A program made the position numbers and the translations under genes. From contig NZ_CP103371.1 in NCBI RefSeq assembly GCF_024802625.1, positions 3,348,001-3,412,000 on the forward strand: a DNA stretch of 64,000 nt. Direction: 5' to 3'. This document shows positions 1 through 8,592 of the stretch, one piece after another. Each line of letters begins with the position of its first letter. Position 1 is the stretch's first letter. The notes below the pieces were generated by a model. That model was given only the letters and a program-made list of their open reading frames with translations. It did not search any database and was not told where the DNA came from. This stretch comes from Massilia sp. H6. GTDB lineage: Bacteria; Pseudomonadota; Gammaproteobacteria; Burkholderiales; Burkholderiaceae_D.

Positions 1-2
1 CG

Positions 3-95
3 CTGCAGCGCGGGCCGGAATTTCGCAAGAAAATGCAGAACGCACAAAAGGCGCTGCAAGAGTTCGACATGCAGTTCGATTCGTTTATCGGCTGA
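3..95 (+). CDS. C-terminal tail of an unidentified protein, cut by window edge
   Basis: An open frame runs from the window edge to a TGA at 93-95 and encodes about 30 residues ending DMQFDSFIG. The tail is charged and helix-like (KKMQNAQKALQEFD). I cannot assign a family from so little sequence. It lies 87 bases upstream of the GAF-domain gene on the same strand. That the frame is coding is inferred from its uninterrupted use up to the stop and from GC-rich third positions. Confidence 0.45.
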   Translation: MQRGPEFRKKMQNAQKALQEFDMQFDSFIG

Positions 96-182
96 ATCCG
101 GTGACCCCACCCGGGGCCGCGACAAGAAGCAAACCCGCCACAGGTGTAAAATACCCGGTTTCCAAAGCACCCCGGATACGCC

Positions 183-683
183 ATGCACATCAACCCAGAA
201 CGCAGCGACCGCCCCGACTACGCCTTGCTCGAACGCCAGGTCGAGAGCGTCCTTGAAGGCGAACGCAGCCTGATCGCGAACGCCGCGCAGTTTTCCGCCC
301 TCGTGTACGACACGCTTGCCGACCTGAACTGGGCCGGTTTCTATTTCACCGTAGCGGCCCGCAAGGGCGAAGGCCAGGACCTGCTGGTCGGCCCCTTCCA
401 GGGCAAGCCAGCCTGCGCCCGCATTGCCTTTGGGCGCGGCGTCTGCGGCACTAGCGCCGTCGAGGGCAAGACCATCGTGGTGGCCGACGTGCACGCCTTC
501 CCGGGACACATCGCCTGCGACTCGGCATCGAATTCTGAAATCGTGATCCCGCTCATCAAAGATGGCGCGGTGCTCGGCGTGTTCGATATCGACAGCCCGG
601 TGCTGAACCGGTTTTCGGAAGAAGACCGTGCGGGGCTTGAGCGCATGGTTGCGGCTTTCCTGGACGGTACGGACTTTTCCTGA
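183..683 (+). CDS. msrC: Free methionine-(R)-sulfoxide reductase, GAF domain
   Basis: Reduces free (not protein-bound) methionine-R-sulfoxide in the cytosol, using thioredoxin as electron donor. The 166-residue protein is a single GAF domain, the usual length of the fRMsr family. The three family cysteines are visible at C78, C88 and C112, with the same 10- and 24-residue spacings as in the E. coli enzyme, in the contexts GKPACARIAFGRGVCGTSA and HIACDSASNSE. The core ends IPLIKDGAVLGVFDIDSP, typical of the family. The gene is followed after 30 bases by transaldolase, which supplies pentose-phosphate intermediates, so the pair may be co-transcribed. Start ATG 183 gives the standard N-terminus; no strong ribosome site is obvious. 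Confidence 0.9.
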   Translation: MHINPERSDRPDYALLERQVESVLEGERSLIANAAQFSALVYDTLADLNWAGFYFTVAARKGEGQDLLVGPFQGKPACARIAFGRGVCGTSAVEGKTIVVADVHAFPGHIACDSASNSEIVIPLIKDGAVLGVFDIDSPVLNRFSEEDRAGLERMVAAFLDGTDFS

Positions 684-713
684 TCCTAGCAAACCTTCAC
701 TGTAGATAACGCC

Positions 714-1643
714 ATGAACCAACTCGAACAACTCAAGCAATACACCACCGTGGTCGCCGACACCGGCGACTTCCAGTCGATCAAGGCCTATACGCCGCAG
801 GATGCGACCACCAATCCGTCGCTGATCCTGAAGGCGGTGCAAAAGCCCGAATACCGTCCGCTGCTCGAAAAGGCTATCCTGGACGCGCCGCATGCGAGCA
901 TCGACGACATCGTCGACAACCTCCTGATCGGTTTCGGCGTCGAGATCCTGAAGTTCGTGCCGGGCCGCGTGTCGACCGAGATCGACGCCGCCCTCTCCTT
1001 CGATACCGAAGCCACCGTCGCCAAGGGCCGCGAACTGATCGCCCTGTACGAAAAGGCCGGCGTCGCGCGCGAGCGCGTCTTGATCAAGATCGCCTCGACC
1101 TGGGAAGGCATCCGCGCCGCCGAGATCCTGGAGCAGGAAGGCATCCGCTGCAACCTGACGCTGCTGTTCTCGCTGTGCCAGGCGATCGCCTGCGCCGAGG
1201 CTGGCGTGCAGCTGATTTCTCCGTTCGTCGGCCGCATCTACGACTGGCACAAGAAGTCTACCGGCCTTGAGTACCAGGGCGCCGACGATCCGGGCGTGCA
1301 ATCGGTCAAGCGCATTTACCAGTACTACCGCACCTTCGGCTACCAGACCGAAGTGATGGGCGCGAGCTTCCGCAATACTTCGCAGATCCAGGAACTGGCC
1401 GGCTGCGACCTCTTGACCATTTCGCCGGACCTGCTGCAAAAGCTGGCCGACAGCGATGCGCCGCTCGAACGCAAGCTGGTCGCCGAGGCCCAGGCTGGCC
1501 TGGAGAAGATCACGATGGATGAAAAGACCTTCCGCTTCATGCTCAACGAAGATGCGATGGGCACCGAAAAGCTGGCCGAAGGCATTCGCGCCTTCGTAGC
1601 CGATTCGATCAAGCTCAAGCAGATGATCGGCACGATGCGCTGA
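714..1643 (+). CDS. tal: Transaldolase
   Basis: Transfers a dihydroxyacetone unit from sedoheptulose-7-phosphate to glyceraldehyde-3-phosphate in the non-oxidative pentose phosphate pathway. At 309 residues it matches class I transaldolases of the TalA/TalB type. The Schiff-base lysine is K125 in [15 protein letters not shown], and the family N-terminal motif [10 protein letters not shown] is at residues 30-39. The C-terminal region with SPDLLQKL is intact. The stop at 1641-1643 is followed after 17 bases by a strong stem-loop, so transcription from msrC/tal ends here. Confidence 0.96.
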   Translation: MNQLEQLKQYTTVVADTGDFQSIKAYTPQDATTNPSLILKAVQKPEYRPLLEKAILDAPHASIDDIVDNLLIGFGVEILKFVPGRVSTEIDAALSFDTEATVAKGRELIALYEKAGVARERVLIKIASTWEGIRAAEILEQEGIRCNLTLLFSLCQAIACAEAGVQLISPFVGRIYDWHKKSTGLEYQGADDPGVQSVKRIYQYYRTFGYQTEVMGASFRNTSQIQELAGCDLLTISPDLLQKLADSDAPLERKLVAEAQAGLEKITMDEKTFRFMLNEDAMGTEKLAEGIRAFVADSIKLKQMIGTMR

Positions 1644-1660
1644 CACTTGCGCAAGCAGTC

Positions 1661-1694
1661 AATACAAAAGCGCGCCTCGGCGCGCTTTTGTATT
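1661..1694. terminator. Bidirectional rho-independent terminator
   Basis: A perfect 16-bp inverted repeat (1661-1676 with 1679-1694) around a two-base centre has a GC-rich core flanked by AAAA/TTTT, giving a U tract on either strand. It sits between the convergent tal and tetR genes and should terminate both. Confidence 0.9.
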
Positions 1695-1737
1695 TCGGGG
1701 TCGGTAGCAGGGCTACTGCGCCCCGCGTGCGACAGGA

Positions 1738-2355
1738 TCAGCAGTTGCGCAGCCCCAGCAGATAGGTATCGACGACCGCCCCGCCCAGCCCGACCAGGTC
1801 GTAGGCATCGGTATCGAACAGCCAGTTGCGGATCAGCCCATCCATGATGATCCACATGCCGTTGGCCACCGCCACCGGATCGAGATCCTGCCTGACGCTA
1901 CCCAGGGACTTGGCCTGCTTCAGACGGGTTTCCACCCGCTGCATCCAGATCAGCTGCTTTTCGCGCCGCCCCGCGCGCATGACGACGGCGTCGGCCACGA
2001 ATTCCATCTTGAGCGTCACGATCTCGAATACGCGGCGCGCTTTCGGATCGCTGGCAGTCACCCGCAATACCGTCATCACATATTCGCGCAAGTCCTGCAT
2101 CGGGTCGCCGCCCTCGTTTGTATCGAGCAGCAGCAGCGCTTCTTCAAGCGGCATCTTGGCCCGATTCATCATCGCCTGCAGCAGCGCACCCTTGTCAAGA
2201 AAGTGCCAATAAATTGCACCGCGAGTTACCCCCGCTTCACTGGCAATATGCTGTAAAGTTGTTCTTGAGACTCCTTGTTCAGCAAACAATTTTTCAGCAG
2301 CGTCCAGGATGCTGTCGCGGGTCGCCGCAGCTTCCGCTTTGGTTTTACGTGCCAT
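1738..2355 (-). CDS. TetR/AcrR-family transcriptional repressor of the adjacent RND pump
   Basis: A 205-residue one-component regulator. The N-terminal TetR helix-turn-helix spans about residues 14-60 (ILDAAEKLFAEQGVSRTT, then GVTRGAIYWHFLDKGALL). The C-terminal half (PLEEALLLL, then SDPKARRVFEIVTLKMEFV) resembles the ligand domain of AcrR/TtgR-type efflux repressors. It is transcribed away from the RND operon across a 140-base gap, the standard layout for a local repressor released by drugs or solvents. Start ATG at 2353-2355 is preceded on its strand by a GGAGGG about ten bases upstream. Which ligand it binds cannot be read from sequence. Confidence 0.88.
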   Translation of the reverse strand: MARKTKAEAAATRDSILDAAEKLFAEQGVSRTTLQHIASEAGVTRGAIYWHFLDKGALLQAMMNRAKMPLEEALLLLDTNEGGDPMQDLREYVMTVLRVTASDPKARRVFEIVTLKMEFVADAVVMRAGRREKQLIWMQRVETRLKQAKSLGSVRQDLDPVAVANGMWIIMDGLIRNWLFDTDAYDLVGLGGAVVDTYLLGLRNC

Positions 2356-2495
2356 TTTTTTCTAGCCCTCCATTTTTAGGGCGTCAGGAACATTAAACAT
2401 ACAGCCGTGATAGTATATAAAAACACTCTCAATAGCCAGTACGTTTCGTAGGTTGGGGTAAATACCCGCTTACGGCAGTTGAATCGAAAATCAGA
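2356..2495. promoter_or_regulatory. Divergent promoter/operator region, tetR - RND operon
   Basis: This AT-rich gap lies between divergent starts. A partial dyad ATAC-N10-GTAT lies at 2399-2416, overlapping an AT-rich TATATAA stretch at 2414-2420 that could be a -10 for the pump operon. A TetR-type operator over the promoter is expected here, but the dyad is imperfect and its identity is inferred. Confidence 0.4.
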
Positions 2496-3701
2496 ATGAA
2501 AGCACAATTAATGCGCTCACAATACTCCGCCACGTCCCTCACACGGATCGCTGCCGCCACCCTGGTGGCGGCAGCGCTGCTGTCGGCTTGCGGCAAGAAA
2601 GACGCCGCCCCTGCCGCGGGCGGCCCCGGCGGCGGCAGGCCGGCCCCGGAAGTCGGTGTCATCACCACCAAGTTCGAGTCGGTCGCGCTGCAGACGGAAT
2701 TGCCGGCCCGCGCCGAACCAGCCCGTACTGCCCAGGTCCGCGCCCGCGTCAACGGCGTGGTGCTCAAGCGCCTGTTCACCGAAGGCAGCGAAGTACGCGA
2801 AGGCCAGTCCTTGTTCCGGATCGACCCGGCCCCTTACCAGGCGCAGGTGGCCGCAGCGCAGGCCGACTTGGGCCGCGCCCAGGCTACCCTGACCCAGGCC
2901 GCGTCGCTGGCCGAGCGCTACAAGCCGCTGGTCGAGGCCAACGCCATCAGCAAGCTGGAATACACCAACGCCGTCGCCGCCCGGAAGCAGGCCGAGGCCG
3001 CGGTGGCCGCGTCGCGCGCCCAGGTCCGCATCGCCCAAATCAACGCCGGCTATGCCGACGTGACCGCGCCGATCTCGGGCCGTATCGGCCGCACGCTGGT
3101 GACCGAAGGCGCGCTGGTGTCGGCAGCCGAAGCAACCCAGATGGCGCTGATCCAGCAGACCAACCCGATGTACCTGAATATCACCCAGTCGGCCTCGGAA
3201 CTGCAGCGCCTGCGCAAGCAGGCCGGGGGCAAGGTCAATGACGCGCCAGTTACCGTGCTGCTCGACGACGGCACCGAGTTGCCGACCCGCGGCCGCCTGC
3301 TGTTCTCGGACGTGACGGTTGATCCGGGCACCGGCCAGGTCACCCTGCGCGCGACGGTGGCCAACCCGGACAACGCCCTGCTGCCGGGCCAGTACGTGCG
3401 GGTGCGCCTGGCGCAAGCCCAGGTCGCGAACGGCATCGTCGTGCCGCAACAGGCCGTCACCCGCGGCGGTGCCCAGGGCGACACCCTGATGGTGGTCGGC
3501 GCCGACAACAAGCCGACCCCGCGTACCGTCAAGATCGGTTCGCAGCAAGGCAATGCCTGGGTCGTCACCGAGGGCCTGAAGGAAGGCGAGCGCGTGATGG
3601 TGGACGGCTTCCAGAAACTGCAGATGCTGCCGCCGGGCACGCCGGTCAAGCCGGTACCGTGGGCGCCAGCCGCCGCCGCCCCGGCCTCTGCTGCACGCTA
3701 A
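2496..3701 (+). CDS. RND efflux periplasmic adaptor (membrane fusion) lipoprotein, AcrA/MexA type
   Basis: Links the inner-membrane RND pump to the outer-membrane channel. The 401-residue protein has a lipoprotein signal with lipobox LLSAC, so the mature N-terminus would be lipidated C32. It then shows the HlyD/AcrA biotin-lipoyl half (VNGVVLKRLFTEGSEVREGQSLFRIDP), a coiled-coil hairpin rich in Ala/Gln, the return lipoyl half (YADVTAPISGRIGRTLVTEG) and a beta-barrel with GQYVRVRLAQ. The C-terminal tail is rich in Pro/Ala. It is the first gene of a three-gene operon; the pump starts 32 bases after the stop. Substrates are not predictable, though HAE1-type systems usually export hydrophobic drugs and solvents. 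Confidence 0.94.
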   Translation: MKAQLMRSQYSATSLTRIAAATLVAAALLSACGKKDAAPAAGGPGGGRPAPEVGVITTKFESVALQTELPARAEPARTAQVRARVNGVVLKRLFTEGSEVREGQSLFRIDPAPYQAQVAAAQADLGRAQATLTQAASLAERYKPLVEANAISKLEYTNAVAARKQAEAAVAASRAQVRIAQINAGYADVTAPISGRIGRTLVTEGALVSAAEATQMALIQQTNPMYLNITQSASELQRLRKQAGGKVNDAPVTVLLDDGTELPTRGRLLFSDVTVDPGTGQVTLRATVANPDNALLPGQYVRVRLAQAQVANGIVVPQQAVTRGGAQGDTLMVVGADNKPTPRTVKIGSQQGNAWVVTEGLKEGERVMVDGFQKLQMLPPGTPVKPVPWAPAAAAPASAAR

Positions 3702-3733
3702 CGCGCCCGCGCGAGCAAAGAACAGGATTTCAC

Positions 3734-6700
3734 ATGGCACGTTTTTTCATCGACCGCCCGATTTTTGCGTGGGTGATCGCATTATTTATCATGGTAATCG
3801 GCGCGGTGTCGATCACCCAGCTGCCGATCGCACAATATCCGAACGTGGCCCCGCCCTCGATCGTGATCAACGCCGCCTACCCGGGCGCATCGGCCCAGAC
3901 CCTCGAAGACGCGGTCATCTCCGTCATTGAACGCGAGATGAACGGCTCCCCCGGCCTGATCTACATGGAATCGAGCAGCTCGGCCAGCGGCAGCGGCTCG
4001 ATCACGCTGACATTTGAAACCGGCACCGATCCGGACCTGGCGCAGGTCGATGTCCAGAACCGCCTGGCACGCGCCACCCCGCGCCTGCCGCAGGCGGTCA
4101 ACCAGCAGGGTGTGCGGGTCGACAAGGTGCGCGCCAACTTTTTGATGTTCACCATTCTGTCGTCAAGCGATCCGAAATGGGACCCGATCGCCCTCGGCGA
4201 CTATGCTTCGCGCACCGTCCTGCCCGAGCTCCAGCGCGTGCCCGGCGTCGGCACCGCGCAGCTGTTCGGTACCGAGCGCGCAATGCGGGTCTGGATCGAC
4301 CCGGCCAAGCTGGTCGGCCTGCGCCTGTCGCCGGCCGATGTCAACAACGCGATCCGCAGCCAGAACGCCCAGGTGGCCTCGGGCACGATCGGCGAACTGC
4401 CGCTGGCCCAAGGCCAGCAAATCACCGCGACCGTGGTTGTCTCCGGCCAGCTCAGTAGCGTCGAACAGTTCGGCAATATCGTGCTGCGCGCGAACCCCGA
4501 CGGCTCGACCGTGCGACTGAAGGACGTGGCCCGCATCGAAATCGGCGGCCAGTCCTACTCCACCTCGGCGCGCCTGAACGGCAAGCCGTCCACCGGTATC
4601 GGCATCCAGCTGGCGCCGTCGGGCAATGCCCTGGAAACGGCGCGCATGGTGCGCGAGCGCGTGGCCGAACTGTCGAAGTTCTTCCCGCCTGGCATGAAGG
4701 CCACGGTACCGTTCGACAGCTCGAAGTTCATCGACATCTCGATCGAGCAGGTGCTCTATACCCTCATCGAAGCGCTGGTGCTGGTGTTCCTGGTGATGTA
4801 CCTGTTCTTGCAGAATTTCCGCTATACGATCATCCCGACCATCGTGGTTCCGATCGCCCTGCTCGGCTCCATCGCCACGCTGCTGGTACTGGGCTATTCG
4901 ATCAACGTGCTGACCATGTTCGGCATGGTGCTGGTGATCGGTATCGTGGTCGACGATGCCATCGTGGTGGTCGAGAACGTCGAGCGCATCATGAGCGAAG
5001 AAGGATTGCCGCCACTGCAAGCCACGCGCAAGGCCATGGGCCAGATCTCGGGCGCCATCATCGGCGTGACCGTGGTGCTGATATCGGTGTTTGTCCCGCT
5101 GGCCTTCTTCGGCGGCGCGGTCGGCAACATCTACCGCCAGTTCGCGGTCGTGATGGTGTCGTCGATCGCCTTCTCGGCCTTCCTGGCGCTGACCCTGACC
5201 CCGGCGCTGTGCGCCCACCTGCTCAAGCCGGTCGAAGCGGGCCACCACCATGAAAAGAAAGGCCTGTTCGGCTGGTTCAACCGCAAGTTCACCGCCACCG
5301 CCAAGGGCTATGAAGGCTGGGTCGGCAAGATTATCCGCAGCTCCGGCCGCGCCTTGATGGTGTTCGTGCTGGTGATCGGCCTGGTCGGCCTGATGTTCAC
5401 GCGCATGCCCAACTCGTTTTTGCCGAACGAAGACCAGGGCTATGTGATCGCCAACATCCAGCTGCCGCCTGGCGCCACGCTCGAGCGCACCAACGAAGTG
5501 ATGCGCACCGCCGAGAACTTCATCATGAAGCAGCCTGAAGTGGCCAACATGGTCAGCGTGCTGGGCTTCTCGTTCTCGGGCGCGGGCCAGAACATGGCGC
5601 TGGCCTTCATTCCCTTGAAAGACTGGGACGAACGCAAGGACGCCAATTCAAGCGCGCAGTCGGTGGCCAACCGCATCATGGGCGGCCTGTCGGGCGTGCG
5701 CGACGCCTTCATCTTTGCCCTGTCGCCGCCGCCGATCCCCGAACTGGGGCGCGGCACCGGCTTCTCGTTCCGCCTGCAGGACCGTGGCGGCAACGGCCAT
5801 GACGCGCTGCTGGCGGCGCGCAACCAGCTGCTGGGCATGGCCGCGCAAAGCCCGGTGCTGTCGGGCGTGCGCCCGGAAGGCCTGGAGGATGCGCCACAGG
5901 TCAGGCTCGACATCGACCGCGACAAGGCGCAGGCCCTGGGCGTGAGTTTTGAAGCGATCAACAGCGCGATCTCGACCGCGCTCGGGTCGTCGTATGTCAA
6001 CGACTTCCCGAACGCCGGGCGCCTGCAGCGCGTCGTGGTGCAGGCCGAGGCCGAGGCCCGCATGCAGCCCGACGACCTGCTCAAGCTGAGCGCCCTCAAT
6101 GCACGGGGCGAACCGGTGCCGCTGTCGTCGTTCGCCTCGACCCGCTGGGTGACCGGACCGATGCAGACCATCCGCTACAACGGCTATTCGGCCATGAGCC
6201 TCTCGGGCGACGCCAAGGCGGGTTATTCGACCGGCGATGCGCTGGCCGAAATGGAACGTCTGGCAGCCCAGCTGCCGCCGGGCTTCGGCTTCGAATGGAC
6301 CGGGCAGTCGCGCGAGGAGAAGCTTTCCGGCGGCACGATGGGCATCCTGATGGCGTTTGCGATGCTGGCGATCTTCCTGGCACTGGCGGCCCTCTACGAG
6401 AGCTGGTCGATCCCGGTGTCGGTGCTGCTGGTGGTGCCGCTCGGTATCCTGGGCGCGATCCTGGCGGCCACGATGCGCGGCTATCCGAACGACGTGTACT
6501 TCAAGATCGGCCTGGTGACCATCATTGGCCTGGCGGCCAAGAACGCCGTGCTGATCGTCGAGTTCGCGAAAGACCTGCAGGCGCAGGGACGCACGCCAAT
6601 GGAAGCGGCGATCGAAGCGGCGCACCTGCGTTTCCGCCCGATCATCATGACGTCGCTGGCCTTCATCCTCGGCGTGCTGCCGCTGGTGATCGCAAGCGGC

Positions 6701-6892
6701 GCCGGCTCGGCATCGCAGCGCGCGATCGGTACCGGCGTGATGGGCGGTATGATTACGGCTACCACGCTGGGAGTGCTGTTCGTCCCAATGTTCTTCGTCG
6801 TCGTGCGCAAGCTGTTCAAGGGCAGCGAGCGCCAGCGCAAGAAATACGCGCACGAAGAACCGGCAGCAACCGCAGTTCACGAAAAAATATAA
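3734..6892 (+). CDS. RND multidrug efflux pump, HAE1 (AcrB/MexB) family
   Basis: Proton-driven inner-membrane transporter of 1,052 residues, close to AcrB length. The chosen start ATG 3734 gives MARFFIDRPIFAWVIA, the family N-terminus, and has AGGA a few bases upstream; an in-frame extension to 3659 overlaps the preceding gene and is unlikely. The proton-relay aspartates are D407 and D408 in GIVVDDAIVVVENVERI, and the relay lysine is K936 in GLAAKNAVLIVEFAKD. Two internally repeated halves, each a large periplasmic loop plus six membrane helices, are evident. The tail is charged. The outer-membrane partner begins five bases after the stop. Confidence 0.96.
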   Translation: MARFFIDRPIFAWVIALFIMVIGAVSITQLPIAQYPNVAPPSIVINAAYPGASAQTLEDAVISVIEREMNGSPGLIYMESSSSASGSGSITLTFETGTDPDLAQVDVQNRLARATPRLPQAVNQQGVRVDKVRANFLMFTILSSSDPKWDPIALGDYASRTVLPELQRVPGVGTAQLFGTERAMRVWIDPAKLVGLRLSPADVNNAIRSQNAQVASGTIGELPLAQGQQITATVVVSGQLSSVEQFGNIVLRANPDGSTVRLKDVARIEIGGQSYSTSARLNGKPSTGIGIQLAPSGNALETARMVRERVAELSKFFPPGMKATVPFDSSKFIDISIEQVLYTLIEALVLVFLVMYLFLQNFRYTIIPTIVVPIALLGSIATLLVLGYSINVLTMFGMVLVIGIVVDDAIVVVENVERIMSEEGLPPLQATRKAMGQISGAIIGVTVVLISVFVPLAFFGGAVGNIYRQFAVVMVSSIAFSAFLALTLTPALCAHLLKPVEAGHHHEKKGLFGWFNRKFTATAKGYEGWVGKIIRSSGRALMVFVLVIGLVGLMFTRMPNSFLPNEDQGYVIANIQLPPGATLERTNEVMRTAENFIMKQPEVANMVSVLGFSFSGAGQNMALAFIPLKDWDERKDANSSAQSVANRIMGGLSGVRDAFIFALSPPPIPELGRGTGFSFRLQDRGGNGHDALLAARNQLLGMAAQSPVLSGVRPEGLEDAPQVRLDIDRDKAQALGVSFEAINSAISTALGSSYVNDFPNAGRLQRVVVQAEAEARMQPDDLLKLSALNARGEPVPLSSFASTRWVTGPMQTIRYNGYSAMSLSGDAKAGYSTGDALAEMERLAAQLPPGFGFEWTGQSREEKLSGGTMGILMAFAMLAIFLALAALYESWSIPVSVLLVVPLGILGAILAATMRGYPNDVYFKIGLVTIIGLAAKNAVLIVEFAKDLQAQGRTPMEAAIEAAHLRFRPIIMTSLAFILGVLPLVIASGAGSASQRAIGTGVMGGMITATTLGVLFVPMFFVVVRKLFKGSERQRKKYAHEEPAATAVHEKI

Positions 6893-6897
6893 TCGCC

Positions 6898-8313
6898 ATG
6901 ATAAAAAAACTCACCTCCCTGGCACCACTGGCGCTGGCAATGACGCTGGCAGGCTGCATGTCGCTGGCACCGAAGTACGAGCGTCCGGCGGCGCCGGTCA
7001 CCCAGGCTTACCCTGAAGTGCCCAAGGCGGCTACCGCACCGACTGGCCCCATGGCCGCCGAGGCCCCGGCCAGCCTGGCCTGGCGGGGCTTCTTTGCCGA
7101 CGACCGCCTGCGCGGCCTGATCGAGCAGGCGCTGGTGAACAACCGCGACCTGCGCATCGCGCTCGCCAACATCGAGCAGGCGCGCGCGCAGTTTCGCATC
7201 ACCCGCGCCGAACGCTTGCCGGTCGTGGGCGTGGCCGTGAGCGGGCAGCGCCAGACCAGCGGCCAGGACCAGCCGATCGACAGCATCTACCAGGCCGGCC
7301 TGGCGGTATCGGCTTTCGAACTCGACCTGTTCGGCCGGGTGCGCAATCTATCCGAAGCCGCGCTGGCCCAATACCTGGCGACCGAAGAGGCGCGCAAGAC
7401 CACCCAGATCGCCCTGGTAGCGTCGGTAGCCAATGCCTACCTGCAGCTGCTGGCCGACGAAGAACTGCTGGCGATTACCCGGCAGGCGCTGGGCACGCGC
7501 CAGGAATCGATGCGCCTGACCCAGCTGCGCTTCGATTACGGTGTGTCGTCGCGGATCGAGTTGCAGCAGGCGCGCTCGCTGGTGGAAACCGCGCTGACCA
7601 CGCTTGCCGCCCAGCAGCGCCAGCGCGCGCAAGACATCAACCTGCTCACGCTGCTGGTGGGCGGCCCGGTCGGCGAGTCGCCGGCTGGCACCACGCTGGC
7701 TGCCACCGAGCTGCCCGACCTCCCGGCCGGCCTGCCATCGGACCTGTTGATCAACCGTCCGGACATCCGTTCGGCCGAGCTGGGCCTGATCGCGGCCAAC
7801 GCCAACATCGGCGCGGCGCGCGCCAACTTCTTCCCGCGCATTACGCTGACCGGCAGCGTCGGCAGCGCCAGTACCGAACTGTCCGGCCTGTTCAAGAGCG
7901 GCTCGTTCGGCTGGACCTTTGCGCCACAGGCGATCCTGCCGATCTTCGACTACGGCCGCAATACCGCGGTGCTGGGCAGCGCCCGCGCCGGACGCGACAT
8001 CGCCGTGGCGCAGTACGAGCGCGCAATCCAGACCGCCTTCCGCGAGGTGGCCGATGCGCTGGCCGGCCAGGCCACGTTCAGCGAACAGCTGCGCGCCCAG
8101 CGCGCAGTGGCCGAAGCCGAAGCCGACCGCTTCAACCTGGCCGACCTGCGCTACAAGAACGGCGCGGCCAGCTACCTCGACCTGCTCGACGCGCAGCGCT
8201 CGCTGTTCCAGGCGCAGCAGGCGGCCGTGCAGGCTAACCTGCTGCGCCTGCAAAACCAGGTGAGCCTGTATCGCGTGCTCGGCGGTGGGTGGAGCGAGCC
8301 GGAGGCGCGCTAA
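6898..8313 (+). CDS. RND efflux outer-membrane channel lipoprotein, OprM/NodT family
   Basis: Trimeric outer-membrane exit duct of the tripartite pump. From ATG 6898 the protein is 471 residues with a lipobox LAGC (C20), then YERPAAPVTQAYPEV, typical of NodT/OprM proteins. Two OEP repeats follow: the first around LIEQALVNNRDLRIALANIEQARAQ and the second around LLINRPDIRSAELGLIAANA. The C-terminal half shows YKNGAASYLDLLDAQRSLF, a hallmark of the family. A much longer in-frame opening runs upstream inside the pump gene, but only the 6898 start gives a signal peptide. Having its own OMF gene means the operon encodes a complete pump. Confidence 0.95.
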   Translation: MIKKLTSLAPLALAMTLAGCMSLAPKYERPAAPVTQAYPEVPKAATAPTGPMAAEAPASLAWRGFFADDRLRGLIEQALVNNRDLRIALANIEQARAQFRITRAERLPVVGVAVSGQRQTSGQDQPIDSIYQAGLAVSAFELDLFGRVRNLSEAALAQYLATEEARKTTQIALVASVANAYLQLLADEELLAITRQALGTRQESMRLTQLRFDYGVSSRIELQQARSLVETALTTLAAQQRQRAQDINLLTLLVGGPVGESPAGTTLAATELPDLPAGLPSDLLINRPDIRSAELGLIAANANIGAARANFFPRITLTGSVGSASTELSGLFKSGSFGWTFAPQAILPIFDYGRNTAVLGSARAGRDIAVAQYERAIQTAFREVADALAGQATFSEQLRAQRAVAEAEADRFNLADLRYKNGAASYLDLLDAQRSLFQAQQAAVQANLLRLQNQVSLYRVLGGGWSEPEAR

Positions 8314-8384
8314 GACGAAGGGTGAGTTGAAGCGCGGAATTGGGGCGCCACGCTTGTGCCGATCTGGCTACACTGGAGGCACCG

Positions 8385-8561
8385 ATGCTCGACCGCGAAA
8401 GCAGGAGTGCCATGCGCAAATTTGCCCGCTCACACTGGAAAACCATCCTTGCGATCTTGCTGGCGATCGCGCTGGCTAGCCTGACACTGGAAACCGATTC
8501 CGCCGTGCCGGTTCCCGGTTCCAGCGCGTGGGTGGGCGAATCAAAGCCAATGCCTCGATGA
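8385..8561 (+). CDS. Small single-pass membrane protein, hypothetical
   Basis: From ATG 8385 the product is 58 residues: a basic N-terminus (KFARSHWK), one hydrophobic helix (TILAILLAIALASLTLE) and a short polar tail. GGAGG at 8375-8379, five bases before the ATG, is a good ribosome site and favours this start over upstream TTG 8340. I do not recognise the family. It lies between the RND operon and the converging hemW gene and could be the last gene of either a small independent unit or the pump operon. Confidence 0.5.
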   Translation: MLDRESRSAMRKFARSHWKTILAILLAIALASLTLETDSAVPVPGSSAWVGESKPMPR

Positions 8562-8592
8562 GCTTGCCCCTCCCCATGGGCCGCAAGCTGCC

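Noticed and set aside
6295-6897. Upstream in-frame extension of the outer-membrane channel gene within the pump gene
   Set aside because: It overlaps the pump coding region, whereas ATG 6898 gives a lipoprotein signal and fits the operon spacing.
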